A DNA stretch of 30,605 nt from an uncultured Sphingomonadales bacterium. Its GTDB lineage: Bacteria; Pseudomonadota; Alphaproteobacteria; Sphingomonadales; Sphingomonadaceae. A program made the translations under genes and the position numbers. Position 1 is the first letter of the stretch. Each line of letters begins with the position of its first letter. The notes under the pieces are model-generated. The model worked only from the letters and a program-made list of their open reading frames with translations. It searched no databases and was not told the origin of the DNA. Of this stretch, positions 1 to 7,213 are shown piece by piece. The DNA is taken from NCBI GenBank assembly GCA_937898535.1, contig CALDKP010000120.1, forward strand, positions 1 to 30,605, given 5' to 3'.

Positions 1-40
1 GCTTCTTCGCTTCAAAGGCAACTGCTGCGCGGGTCTTCAT
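1..40 (-). CDS. frmA: S-(hydroxymethyl)glutathione dehydrogenase / class III alcohol dehydrogenase, N-terminal fragment
   Basis: Only the first 13 codons are inside the window; the gene continues past the left edge. They read MKTRAAVAFEAKK, which matches the conserved N-terminus of class III zinc alcohol dehydrogenases (E. coli FrmA begins MKSRAAVAF). The family oxidises S-hydroxymethylglutathione, the adduct of formaldehyde and glutathione, in the cytoplasm. A purine-rich GGGAGA ribosome binding site lies about 10 bases upstream of the ATG at 38-40. The gene follows the molybdopterin oxidoreductase on the same strand after a 61-bp gap. The call rests on a short but very characteristic peptide. 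Confidence 0.8.
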   Translation of the reverse strand, partial: MKTRAAVAFEAKK

Positions 41-101
41 GTTAATCGGGTCTCCCTATGACTGGAAACGGCTTTTCCATTAACCGCGCGGACACGCAAG
101 C

Positions 102-875
102 CTAGATTCCGGCATACCACTCATAGTCGCCCACATCTTCCCAATATCCACCTTTTCCACCATGGAATTTTGTCAGATCATCGGTTGCTTCGATACGCAT
201 GACATATTTGGCATGCTTATACCCCAGCTGCCGTTCGACACGCAGACGCACAGGTGCACCATATTTCACCGGCAGCATGTCGCCATTCATCCCCCAAGCC
301 AATATTGTTTGCGGGTGAAATGCATCGATCAAATCGATCGACTCATAATAAGGCTGCGCGCCGTAACTGTCCGCACAATGAAACACGATATATTTGGCGC
401 GCGCCGACAAACCGGCTTGCTGCAACAACAGCCGCAGCGGCGTGCCCTGCCATTTTGCAATCGCGCTCCAGCCCTCAACACAATCATGCCGTGTTATTTG
501 GGTGCGCGCCGGCATTGCGCGCAACGTTTCCAGGCTGACATCCATTGGGTTGGCCACCATGCCATCAATGCGCAGCGTCCAGTCGGCAAACTTATTGCCA
601 ACATGCGCCAGATATTCTGCCGAGGTGCCTGTCAGTGATCCATTGGTTTTGAAGATAGGCGAAATATCGGATGCAGGGAATTCTGGCGCAAGCGCCGCCC
701 TGTCCATCAGGCTTCTGTGCGCTGCCTTGTTCAGCGTTTCTGCTGTCCGCAATGTCGATCGAAACGTATCGCTCTCATTCAACGCATCGCAACCGCTTAA
801 GATCAACGCGCTGCCGCCCAAAGTTGCGCCGCGCAACAGTGCCCGCCGTCCGATGATATCGCGGTCGTTCTTCAT
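102..875 (-). CDS. Molybdopterin-dependent oxidoreductase (sulfite-oxidase fold), Tat-exported putative lipoprotein
   Basis: This is a 257-aa protein of the Oxidored_molyb (sulfite oxidase / MsrP-like) superfamily. The body contains the RHDCVEGW motif near residue 132, whose cysteine is the expected molybdenum ligand. The N-terminus has a twin-arginine motif (GRRALLRG, residues 9-16) and a hydrophobic stretch ending in LSGC at residue 29. That looks like a lipobox, so a Tat-exported lipoprotein is inferred. The start at 875 is chosen over an upstream in-frame start because its ATG overlaps the stop of the cytochrome b gene as ATGA and puts the Tat motif at the N-terminus. The upstream b-type cytochrome is the likely electron partner. 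The substrate is unknown; periplasmic oxidation or reduction of a small sulfur, nitrogen or methionine-sulfoxide compound is possible. Confidence 0.85.
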   Translation of the reverse strand: MKNDRDIIGRRALLRGATLGGSALILSGCDALNESDTFRSTLRTAETLNKAAHRSLMDRAALAPEFPASDISPIFKTNGSLTGTSAEYLAHVGNKFADWTLRIDGMVANPMDVSLETLRAMPARTQITRHDCVEGWSAIAKWQGTPLRLLLQQAGLSARAKYIVFHCADSYGAQPYYESIDLIDAFHPQTILAWGMNGDMLPVKYGAPVRLRVERQLGYKHAKYVMRIEATDDLTKFHGGKGGYWEDVGDYEWYAGI

Positions 876-1690
876 GACGCGACTCCCGTCACGTTGCCAT
901 GGTGTCCCTGCGGAACTTTCCCCGTAATCATCGAACGGATGCCTTTGATTGGCCCGGACAAGAAAACCATTACCAGATGCAGCAGCACAAAAATGGACAA
1001 AAGCGCCGCGCACATAAAGTGGATCGAACGCGCCGATTGCCGACCGGCAAATATATCATGCAACCATGGCAGGGCTGCATTCATGGCCGGCGACATGGCA
1101 AGGCCGGTGAATATCATCAGCGGCAACAAAATGAAAATTACGCCAACATAGCTGAACTTCTGCAGGATATTATATGTCCCCGCATTGTGCGCATCAAAAC
1201 GCAATCGGGCATGGTTTTTAATGTCACGCCAGATATGCTTTGGGGCCCATTCTGTTCGCCGGATATGCAAATGCTGCCTTATGTGTCCGTTCAACAACGA
1301 CGCCACCATGAAGCCAGTCAACCCAAGTGCAAACAGCCATGCAAAGGCAAAGTGCCAGCGCCGTGCTGCGCCGAGATTGTACCCCGTTGGTATCGTCGCC
1401 CAGCCCGGGAAGGCAACGCGGCGGACTTTATCGTCCGCGCCCAACGACAATCCTAGTACGCCCGTTGTCTCAAGCCTCGTTGAACCGATTTTCACAAACC
1501 CGGTTGTTCTTGTGTCGTCAATTTTCAACCATGCGTGGTCTTCGCGCGATCCATATTCGCCCCAATAAAGACGCGGGTGCGCGTTGAAAATCATCAGGCC
1601 ACTCATCAGCAAAACCGTAAGCGCAATTGCATTCAGCCAGTGCCAAATCCGCGTGATGGCTTTGTGCCGCTGTACCAGATTTTCCGCCAT
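872..1690 (-). CDS. Membrane cytochrome b (cytochrome b561/thiosulfate reductase b-subunit-like)
   Basis: This 272-aa integral membrane protein has about four transmembrane segments, roughly residues 15-36, 110-133, 175-200 and 222-247. Histidines fall where heme ligands sit in the Ni-Fe hydrogenase/cytochrome b561 family: the N-terminal RIWHWLNA motif (H17), one at the start of the second helix, and HFM/LHLV in the last helix. A soluble insertion of about 70 residues separates helices 1 and 2. It would exchange electrons between the quinone pool and the molybdopterin protein, whose start codon overlaps its stop by four bases. The ATG at 1688-1690 is preceded by a purine-rich AAGGCG. The pairing resembles MsrPQ in concept, but the cytochrome is of a different family from MsrQ. 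Confidence 0.85.
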   Translation of the reverse strand: MAENLVQRHKAITRIWHWLNAIALTVLLMSGLMIFNAHPRLYWGEYGSREDHAWLKIDDTRTTGFVKIGSTRLETTGVLGLSLGADDKVRRVAFPGWATIPTGYNLGAARRWHFAFAWLFALGLTGFMVASLLNGHIRQHLHIRRTEWAPKHIWRDIKNHARLRFDAHNAGTYNILQKFSYVGVIFILLPLMIFTGLAMSPAMNAALPWLHDIFAGRQSARSIHFMCAALLSIFVLLHLVMVFLSGPIKGIRSMITGKVPQGHHGNVTGVAS

Positions 1691-1792
1691 TGGCCGTTCG
1701 CCTTGTGATTGATCACGCCGGACATTATGCCAATGTGCCCGTCACCACAACAGCTACGCAAGGTATAAGGGTGTTGGATGCACTTGCCCGAG

Positions 1793-4507
1793 CTAGGGGA
1801 CCTGTGCGTTTGCGGTCCCACTGTTGGGCATAGCCGCAAGCCGCGGAACGGGATGGGCAATAATAATTCCCATATCCACCGTGCCGTTCGATTTGCCCAA
1901 TGCCGCGACACCCGACAATTCTGACACCACCCCAATGATATTGGCCGAAAGCGGTGCAACCCTGACCTTATAATCCCCATATGGGATGAACTCGAAAAGG
2001 AAAAAGCCGTCAAACTCGCTGCGCGTGGACTTCACGACGCGGCCATTTTTGTCGATAAGCTCAAGATCAACACCGCTCAGCGGCTTTCCGCCCTCGCGCT
2101 GCAAAGTGCCGGATATTTCACCTGCTGAAACAAGCGGTAGTTCAATGATCGTTGGAATACCTGGCCGCGGCGTTACCACTATTCCACTATTTGCAGGCTG
2201 AACAAAGGGATCGGATAAGCTCGATGCGTCGATGCCAATCAGGATTTGCTCATATGGCTGAAGCCCATCGATGATCGTGCGGCCTTCGCCATCGGTTGGC
2301 AGACCTCGGCCCGTTGAACCAGCCGTAAGCTCAACGTCTTTTTGCAATGCTTCGGCCGGCTGACGAATACCATCAGCATTATCATCTTGAAAAACAACCG
2401 CAAATGCCTGTCCCGATGATGCAAGCTTTTCGGCCGCAACGCGGATACTTTTATTATGCGGATTTGGCCCAAGGCTGAACGCAAGGCTAAGTCCAGCAGC
2501 GACAGATCCATCGCTGCCTGCTTCCACTTGTCCGGTAACGGCAAAATATTTGAAACGCCGGCTATGGCCCAGTGACAGGCGCGCACGTGAGTCGCCAACC
2601 GAATAGCCCGCTTCCACTTTCCAGTCAGAATATTCGCCAGCGCGCCACTCGCCCGTGATTTTGGATTCCCTGAAGCCAGCATCGTCTGAAAGCGCGAATG
2701 TCGCCTCCCCACGCAGACGCAAACCGCCGATCCGCCCCGATAACCGAAGCGCTGAGTCCAGCCGCGATGTAGATATGCCACCGCGCCCGCTGTGTTCCTG
2801 CGTCCACTCAAGTTCAGCGCTTGCATTCAATCTATTGATATTAAATGACATTCTTGATGCAGCTTCAATTCGGCCGCCGCCATCCGCGCGTTCAATATAA
2901 CGGACTTCGCCGCGCAGCGGGACATATTGCCGCCCCAACTTGACCGCGTGATCCAGCGATATGCTGTTGAAACGCCGGACGTCACGATAATAGCGTTCGC
3001 TTTGATAGCTACCGATCAGCCAGGTGCTCTCTCCGGCGATGAGCGCCTGTCCGACCTGCGCCAGAACTTGCCCGCGAAGTGCATAGCCACCAACAAGGTT
3101 TGCCGCGCCGGCAACTTCGATTAGTGCTGGCCCAATTGCACGGCGGACAGATGCTTCGAGATAATGTTGACGCTGCCCACGCAGTTCGGACGCAAATAGC
3201 GATGCCGCTACTGACGTCTTGGCGTCAAGTCCGCGCTCAAGTCCGAAACCGCCGCGCCAGCCCCAAAAGTCACTTGCCTCAACATGGCCAAGGTCGATGA
3301 CGTCGCGTCCTGCATCCTGCACGGCGGCCCAATAATATGTTTCGCGCGGCGGAATGGAATCGAGCCCCACGGGGATCATTTTCGTTTCGCGGCGCACCTG
3401 ACCCTGCGGCCCATAAAGGACAACTTCGAACCGATTTTGCCCGTAGGACAATTGTACATCGAGAAATTCGAAGCGCCCATCGCCGCGGCTTTGGACATAG
3501 GCAATCAGCTGATCATTACGGTATAGTTCGGCTTCCCAACCATCGGGCAATTCTCCACGGAACACCGTTCTGTCAAAGCTGGCGGGCCGGTTAAGTGGCC
3601 GGTTGGTGACAAAGGCGCCACGCCCCGTTGTGGTTTGGATGCCGAGTGCAGTTGCATTTGTCGCGACATCACCAAGCCCAAAATGTGTGACGCCCAATGG
3701 CCCCAATAGGGCACCATCCGGGTCCGTCCGATAGGCGCGGAGGCGTAAGTTTTCAGGGATGCCGCGGCCGTTTGAGGACAATCGGGCATCGATCGACGCG
3801 CCTGCAATTTCGCCACTCGCGTATATTTCATATCGCGCGTCAGTGCGGTTCCCGGATCTTTTGACGCGGGCAACACCAATAGACGCCACGACGTCAATGG
3901 ACGGTGTGCGAAAGAATTTATACGGATCATGCGCTTGTGGCAGACTGCTAAAGTCAAAATCTTTCGACGGTTTAACTTTGCCCGCCCGTGCCTTGCGCTC
4001 TTCGGCAAGCTCGAATGGTAATTTGCGGTCAGCGCTGACAATAATGAGTGCATTGGACTGGTCAGCCTTGATATTCACATCAAGCCATTTTGCCATGGCA
4101 TCAACGTCCACACACCAGCCTTCGGGGACATCGCGGACATCAGTGGCGTTCAGAGTTTGCGCCTTATTCACGATTTGCACGATGTTGGCGTCGCGGTCGA
4201 GCGTGAAGGTGCGGATTTCTTCAAACAGCCATCCCGTTGCGCGGCGCGACTTTTTGTCCAAACGCACGGGAAGATCGAAGGCCATGATGATATCCGCCAG
4301 ATCAATGCAGACGCCGGTATCGGTCTGATATCCACGCACGCCGTCACCCACGCGCCATTGGCCAACGCGCACATCAAACAGCAACGCATCATCTTCATTT
4401 GCTTGCCAGCCAGCGGCAAGCGCAGGCGCAACCGGAGCAAAAAGGACTCCGGTCGCAACGGCGATTGCCGTTAGTGCCTTTACGGCCTGATGAAGGATGC
4501 GGCGCAT
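1793..4507 (-). CDS. Usher-like outer-membrane protein of a DUF4402-type pilus system
   Basis: This 904-aa protein begins with a signal peptide (about residues 1-32, ending APALAAG). Residues about 35-170 form an unfamiliar domain with two cysteines (GVCIDL and GWCVDV) that could be disulfide-bonded. Around residues 310-385 is a usher-type block, with ELPDGWEAELYRNDQLIAYV followed by a YGQNRFEVVLYGPQGQ segment. After it come several hundred residues with the alternating amphipathic pattern of a beta-barrel. The last 200 residues hold a SdrD-B-like segment with a DDNADG calcium-binding-type motif and a carboxypeptidase-regulatory-like module. By analogy with FimD/PapC ushers it would thread pilin subunits across the outer membrane. 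The start at 4507 is chosen for the signal peptide; upstream in-frame starts lie inside the chaperone gene. It follows the chaperone by 22 bp. The overall assignment is good, the fine mechanism is inferred. Confidence 0.7.
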   Translation of the reverse strand: MRRILHQAVKALTAIAVATGVLFAPVAPALAAGWQANEDDALLFDVRVGQWRVGDGVRGYQTDTGVCIDLADIIMAFDLPVRLDKKSRRATGWLFEEIRTFTLDRDANIVQIVNKAQTLNATDVRDVPEGWCVDVDAMAKWLDVNIKADQSNALIIVSADRKLPFELAEERKARAGKVKPSKDFDFSSLPQAHDPYKFFRTPSIDVVASIGVARVKRSGNRTDARYEIYASGEIAGASIDARLSSNGRGIPENLRLRAYRTDPDGALLGPLGVTHFGLGDVATNATALGIQTTTGRGAFVTNRPLNRPASFDRTVFRGELPDGWEAELYRNDQLIAYVQSRGDGRFEFLDVQLSYGQNRFEVVLYGPQGQVRRETKMIPVGLDSIPPRETYYWAAVQDAGRDVIDLGHVEASDFWGWRGGFGLERGLDAKTSVAASLFASELRGQRQHYLEASVRRAIGPALIEVAGAANLVGGYALRGQVLAQVGQALIAGESTWLIGSYQSERYYRDVRRFNSISLDHAVKLGRQYVPLRGEVRYIERADGGGRIEAASRMSFNINRLNASAELEWTQEHSGRGGISTSRLDSALRLSGRIGGLRLRGEATFALSDDAGFRESKITGEWRAGEYSDWKVEAGYSVGDSRARLSLGHSRRFKYFAVTGQVEAGSDGSVAAGLSLAFSLGPNPHNKSIRVAAEKLASSGQAFAVVFQDDNADGIRQPAEALQKDVELTAGSTGRGLPTDGEGRTIIDGLQPYEQILIGIDASSLSDPFVQPANSGIVVTPRPGIPTIIELPLVSAGEISGTLQREGGKPLSGVDLELIDKNGRVVKSTRSEFDGFFLFEFIPYGDYKVRVAPLSANIIGVVSELSGVAALGKSNGTVDMGIIIAHPVPRLAAMPNSGTANAQVP

Positions 4508-4529
4508 CGATTTTTCGTTGACCCAGCGG

Positions 4530-5384
4530 TCAGGGAAGGACGGCGCGAACCTGGCTGATAAGGCCGCCACCGGCTTCCGGCGCTTCATAATAGGATATGA
4601 CGATTTCGCCGCGCACCTTGGCGGCCAGCTCGGGTGAAAGCGGAATAGACACAACACGTTGGCTAATCTCGGGGTAGATCGCGATACCCTTGCTGACATG
4701 CAACGGTTCGGAAACACCCGGCTTCGTCACGTGAACTTCACCGAACAATGACCGGTTGCCCGACCGGTTCATGTCGAATTCGAGCGTAGGCCCCTCATTG
4801 TCCTTTCCGATACGGACATTTGCCAATGCAGCCGTCGCATAGACATTACCCTTGCGAACAATGACCGGAATGCTGATTCCGTAAATTGGTGTGATCTGAA
4901 TCTTTAAACCCTCAGTCGGGCTGCCAGCGGCAGCCACGGGCGTAGCTTTTGGAATAGCGCGAAACAACATATGCGCGCGATATTCGCCATCTGCTAGCCC
5001 GTCATTGGGCTGAAGCCCGATCCGGATGGATTGCGGTTGATTCGGTGGAAGCGTTACGCGCCGTGGTGCGTATCGAATCACATCCAAAGCAGATTTTTCT
5101 TGATCCGTTGCTTTTTCTAAATCGACATCATCAAGCCGCCCCTGCGCATTCATACGACGCAGTTCGAGAGTGATCCGATAGGTCGCCTCTTCATCGCCGA
5201 TATTGTTCAGTATGACTTCTGTTCCACGACGACCGTCGAGAACCACGCGCGTCGGTGCAATAAGCAAGTCACCAGCCGCATACGCAGACGTTGAAGCCAT
5301 CGAAAAAGAAATTGGGAAGAGGAGTGCTAACGCGACGCCTTTAGGCGCAGTTAGCCACCATGCTTTTCCAAGCAGTTTAAACAT
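4530..5384 (-). CDS. Periplasmic pilus assembly chaperone
   Basis: This 284-aa protein has a long signal peptide (cleavage probably after STSAYA, about residue 36) and the features of pilus chaperones. There is an N-terminal immunoglobulin-like domain starting with LLIAPTRVVLDGRRG, where an arginine sits at the position expected to grip subunit C-termini. It also has the RYAPRRVTLPPNQPQSIRI block and a GLKIQITPIYGISIPVIVR stretch that corresponds to the family signature. A second domain follows to the C-terminus. The ATG at 5384 is preceded by AAGGTGGG; an upstream in-frame start at 5408 lacks this. The gene lies between the pilin and the usher-like gene, as expected for a chaperone that caps pilin subunits in the periplasm. 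It is downstream of an intrinsic terminator, so it should be expressed less than the pilin. Confidence 0.82.
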   Translation of the reverse strand: MFKLLGKAWWLTAPKGVALALLFPISFSMASTSAYAAGDLLIAPTRVVLDGRRGTEVILNNIGDEEATYRITLELRRMNAQGRLDDVDLEKATDQEKSALDVIRYAPRRVTLPPNQPQSIRIGLQPNDGLADGEYRAHMLFRAIPKATPVAAAGSPTEGLKIQITPIYGISIPVIVRKGNVYATAALANVRIGKDNEGPTLEFDMNRSGNRSLFGEVHVTKPGVSEPLHVSKGIAIYPEISQRVVSIPLSPELAAKVRGEIVISYYEAPEAGGGLISQVRAVLP

Positions 5385-5494
5385 AATATTTCGCCCACCT
5401 TGATGCACGAGGGGGTCAATCCACCGTGCTGGTCTACTCTGGCAATGTGGATCAATATGGTTACCATCCGCCTAACAATGTTGTGTTGCGGACA

Positions 5495-5527
5495 CAAAAA
5501 ACCCCCGAAAGCTCGGCCATCGGGGGT
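5495..5527 (-). terminator. Intrinsic terminator between pilin and chaperone genes
   Basis: On the minus strand an 8-bp perfect stem (5520-5527 pairing with 5501-5508, ACCCCCGA/TCGGGGGT) with an 11-12-base loop is followed directly by a run of six or seven T. This is a textbook Rho-independent terminator. It lies 37 bp past the pilin stop and about 110 bp before the chaperone start, so it probably reduces read-through from pilin into chaperone and usher. Confidence 0.88.
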
Positions 5528-5550
5528 AAGATGCGAGATGATTACGTCAG

Positions 5551-5566
5551 AAGACGTAGACGTCTT
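5551..5566 (-). other. Short stem-loop overlapping the pilin stop codon
   Basis: AAGACGT and ACGTCTT form a 7-bp perfect inverted repeat separated by two bases, reaching into the pilin stop codon (5565-5567). With the terminator just downstream it may form a compact 3' end that protects the pilin mRNA. The function is inferred only. Confidence 0.45.
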
Positions 5567-6059
5567 ACTGATAATCAGCAGAAACGTTGTAAGAGCCCGT
5601 GTACGTTCCGGCAGCTTGGTTGGCGCCAACCGCAAGCGAACCGCCAACAAAGAATATTTGTGGCGCGCCAGTTGAATTGAACGATGTCATCGACGGCGTG
5701 AGCGTCAGCACCATGTTATTGCCAGCGGAGGTCAATGTCGTTGATGCTGGAACGTTGATAGCGACAACATAACCCGAGTTTGCGCCGCTAACCGTAAAAC
5801 GGCCACGAAGCGCCGTGCCGAGGCAGGCAACGCCTGTCGAGCAGACACGGGTGTCGGAGCTCGTTGGCAGTACAACCGTTCCTGCCGTTCCACTTGTTGC
5901 AACAATGCCAAGATCGAGAGCGTTATTTTGTGCCAATGTTACGGCAGCGACAATATCGACTTCAGCCGATGCCGTTTGCGTAGCAGCCTGTGCGCCAGTC
6001 GAAGCCAGTGCAGCGGCAGCGACAACACCCAAGAGCGCGAATTTCGTCTTTTTCAACAT
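5565..6059 (-). CDS. DUF4402-family pilin/fibre subunit
   Basis: This 164-aa secreted protein has a clear Sec signal peptide (MLKKTK start, hydrophobic core, cleavage after GAQA near residue 25). The mature part is rich in Ala, Thr, Ser, Val and Gly. Near its start it carries an LDLG-type motif (NNALDLGIV). Two cysteines eight residues apart (DTRVCSTGVACLG) could form a disulfide, and the C-terminal strand GTYTGSYNVSADYQ resembles the terminal beta-strand of DUF4402 and spore-coat-U-like pilins. Such subunits are folded by a periplasmic chaperone and exported through an usher; both are encoded next on the same strand. An AAGGA ribosome binding site precedes the ATG. It is probably the major and most abundant subunit, since a terminator follows immediately. 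Confidence 0.82.
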   Translation of the reverse strand: MLKKTKFALLGVVAAAALASTGAQAATQTASAEVDIVAAVTLAQNNALDLGIVATSGTAGTVVLPTSSDTRVCSTGVACLGTALRGRFTVSGANSGYVVAINVPASTTLTSAGNNMVLTLTPSMTSFNSTGAPQIFFVGGSLAVGANQAAGTYTGSYNVSADYQ

Positions 6060-6129
6060 ATTCTGGTCCTTTGTGACTTAGCAGATTCGGAATGCCCCCA
6101 CAGCATTCGGCGTCCTTTATGCACATCGA

Positions 6130-6160
6130 ATCATAAATTTTTGCTTGCCGTCATGGTTAA
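6130..6160 (-). promoter_or_regulatory. Candidate pilin promoter with a CtrA half-site at the -35 position
   Basis: On the minus strand TATGAT (6130-6135) can serve as a -10 element, about 70 bp upstream of the pilin ATG. The position 17 bp upstream of it is occupied by TTAACCAT (6153-6160), identical to the CtrA half-site motif described in Caulobacter, overlapping the -35 slot. This is a layout typical of CtrA-activated promoters. A second TTAACC lies at 6192-6197. The 227-bp gap between parB and the pilin also holds a 7-bp stem-loop (6174-6193) and no visible parB terminator with a T-run. Confidence 0.4.
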
Positions 6161-6286
6161 CGCGGGCGTTTGGCCACGGCTTCAATGCCGCGGTTAATCA
6201 GCCGAAAACCATAGTGTTTCCGCTAAAAATGACGCCGTCGAGCAGGCCAGCAAATATTAAAATCCCGCTAGACGACCGAAAAAATA

Positions 6287-7213
6287 CTAGAATTTTTCAC
6301 CCGTCAGGCGCTGACACAGCATGTCGAGCTGATCCAGGCTGCCATATTCAAACGTCACCGCTCCGGCGCCTGTGGCGTTTTTCTGAACGATTCTAACGCT
6401 CAATCCCAACAGATCGCCCAAATGGGTTTCTACTGCGCGGATATCCGCATTGTCGCTTGGGCCCGCGCTTTTGCCTTTTTTGGCGGTTGGGGCGCGTTCT
6501 TTTTGTACAAGCGCTTCCGTAGCGCGGACCGACAGGCCATTTTTAATGACCAACATGGCCAATGGCACCGCGTTCTCGCTGCCCAACAAAGCGCGTGCAT
6601 GCCCCATGGTCAATTTTTCTTCGATGACCAGATCGCGCAACGGCAAAGGCAAATCGAGCAGGCGCATCATATTCGCAACATGGCTGCGCGACTTGTGCAC
6701 CAGCTCCGCCAACTCCGCCGCACTATGCCCGAACAAATCGGTCAGCTTTTTATACGCTTCGGCTTCTTCGATTGGATTGAGATCCTGACGCTGGATATTT
6801 TCCAACAATGCAATTTCAAGCGTTTCGGCATCGTCAAAATTGCGTACGATCGCAGGCAAATCGTGCAGCTGAACCCGCTGCGCCGCGCGCCAACGGCGTT
6901 CGCCGGCGACGATTTGATAGCCATCGTTGAACGGACGCACGACGATAGGCTGAATCACGCCATGCTTTGCAATGCTGGCCGCCAACTCGTTCAGCTTATC
7001 GTCGGAAAAATGGCGGCGCGGCTGATCGGGATTTGGGCGTATCTCAGCAACCGCGATTGTCATGACGCCTAAGCTGCGGGGATCGGCATTTCCAGATGCA
7101 CGCGCAGACGACGGGTCGCCGCGCAATGCTTCACCAAGCAAAGCGTCTAGGCCTCGACCCAATCCCATTTTCTTCTTCAATGGGGATTTTTCAGATGGAT
7201 TATCATTCGTCAC
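6287..7213 (-). CDS. parB: Chromosome partitioning protein ParB
   Basis: This 308-aa protein binds parS DNA and acts as a CTP-dependent sliding clamp that, with ParA, segregates the origin region. After the MGLGRGLDALLGE N-terminal motif characteristic of chromosomal ParB proteins come the CTP-binding domain (GERRWRAAQ, residues 104-112), the ENIQRQDLNPIEEA segment and a helix-turn-helix near residues 165-190. A short C-terminal dimerisation domain ends the protein. Translation begins at a GTG (7211-7213) that overlaps the parA TGA, implying translational coupling. Two parS targets are present a few kilobases upstream. It is likely co-transcribed with parA and rsmG. Confidence 0.97.
   Translation of the reverse strand: MTNDNPSEKSPLKKKMGLGRGLDALLGEALRGDPSSARASGNADPRSLGVMTIAVAEIRPNPDQPRRHFSDDKLNELAASIAKHGVIQPIVVRPFNDGYQIVAGERRWRAAQRVQLHDLPAIVRNFDDAETLEIALLENIQRQDLNPIEEAEAYKKLTDLFGHSAAELAELVHKSRSHVANMMRLLDLPLPLRDLVIEEKLTMGHARALLGSENAVPLAMLVIKNGLSVRATEALVQKERAPTAKKGKSAGPSDNADIRAVETHLGDLLGLSVRIVQKNATGAGAVTFEYGSLDQLDMLCQRLTGEKF

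Noticed and set aside
899..1456. Plus-strand open frame opposite the cytochrome b gene
   Set aside because: Its composition is not protein-like and it is fully covered by the cytochrome b gene with its membrane segments and histidine ligands.
2239..2826. Minus-strand open frame inside the usher-like gene in another frame
   Set aside because: It is nested in the usher coding sequence and shows no domain; the usher frame has clear motifs on both sides.
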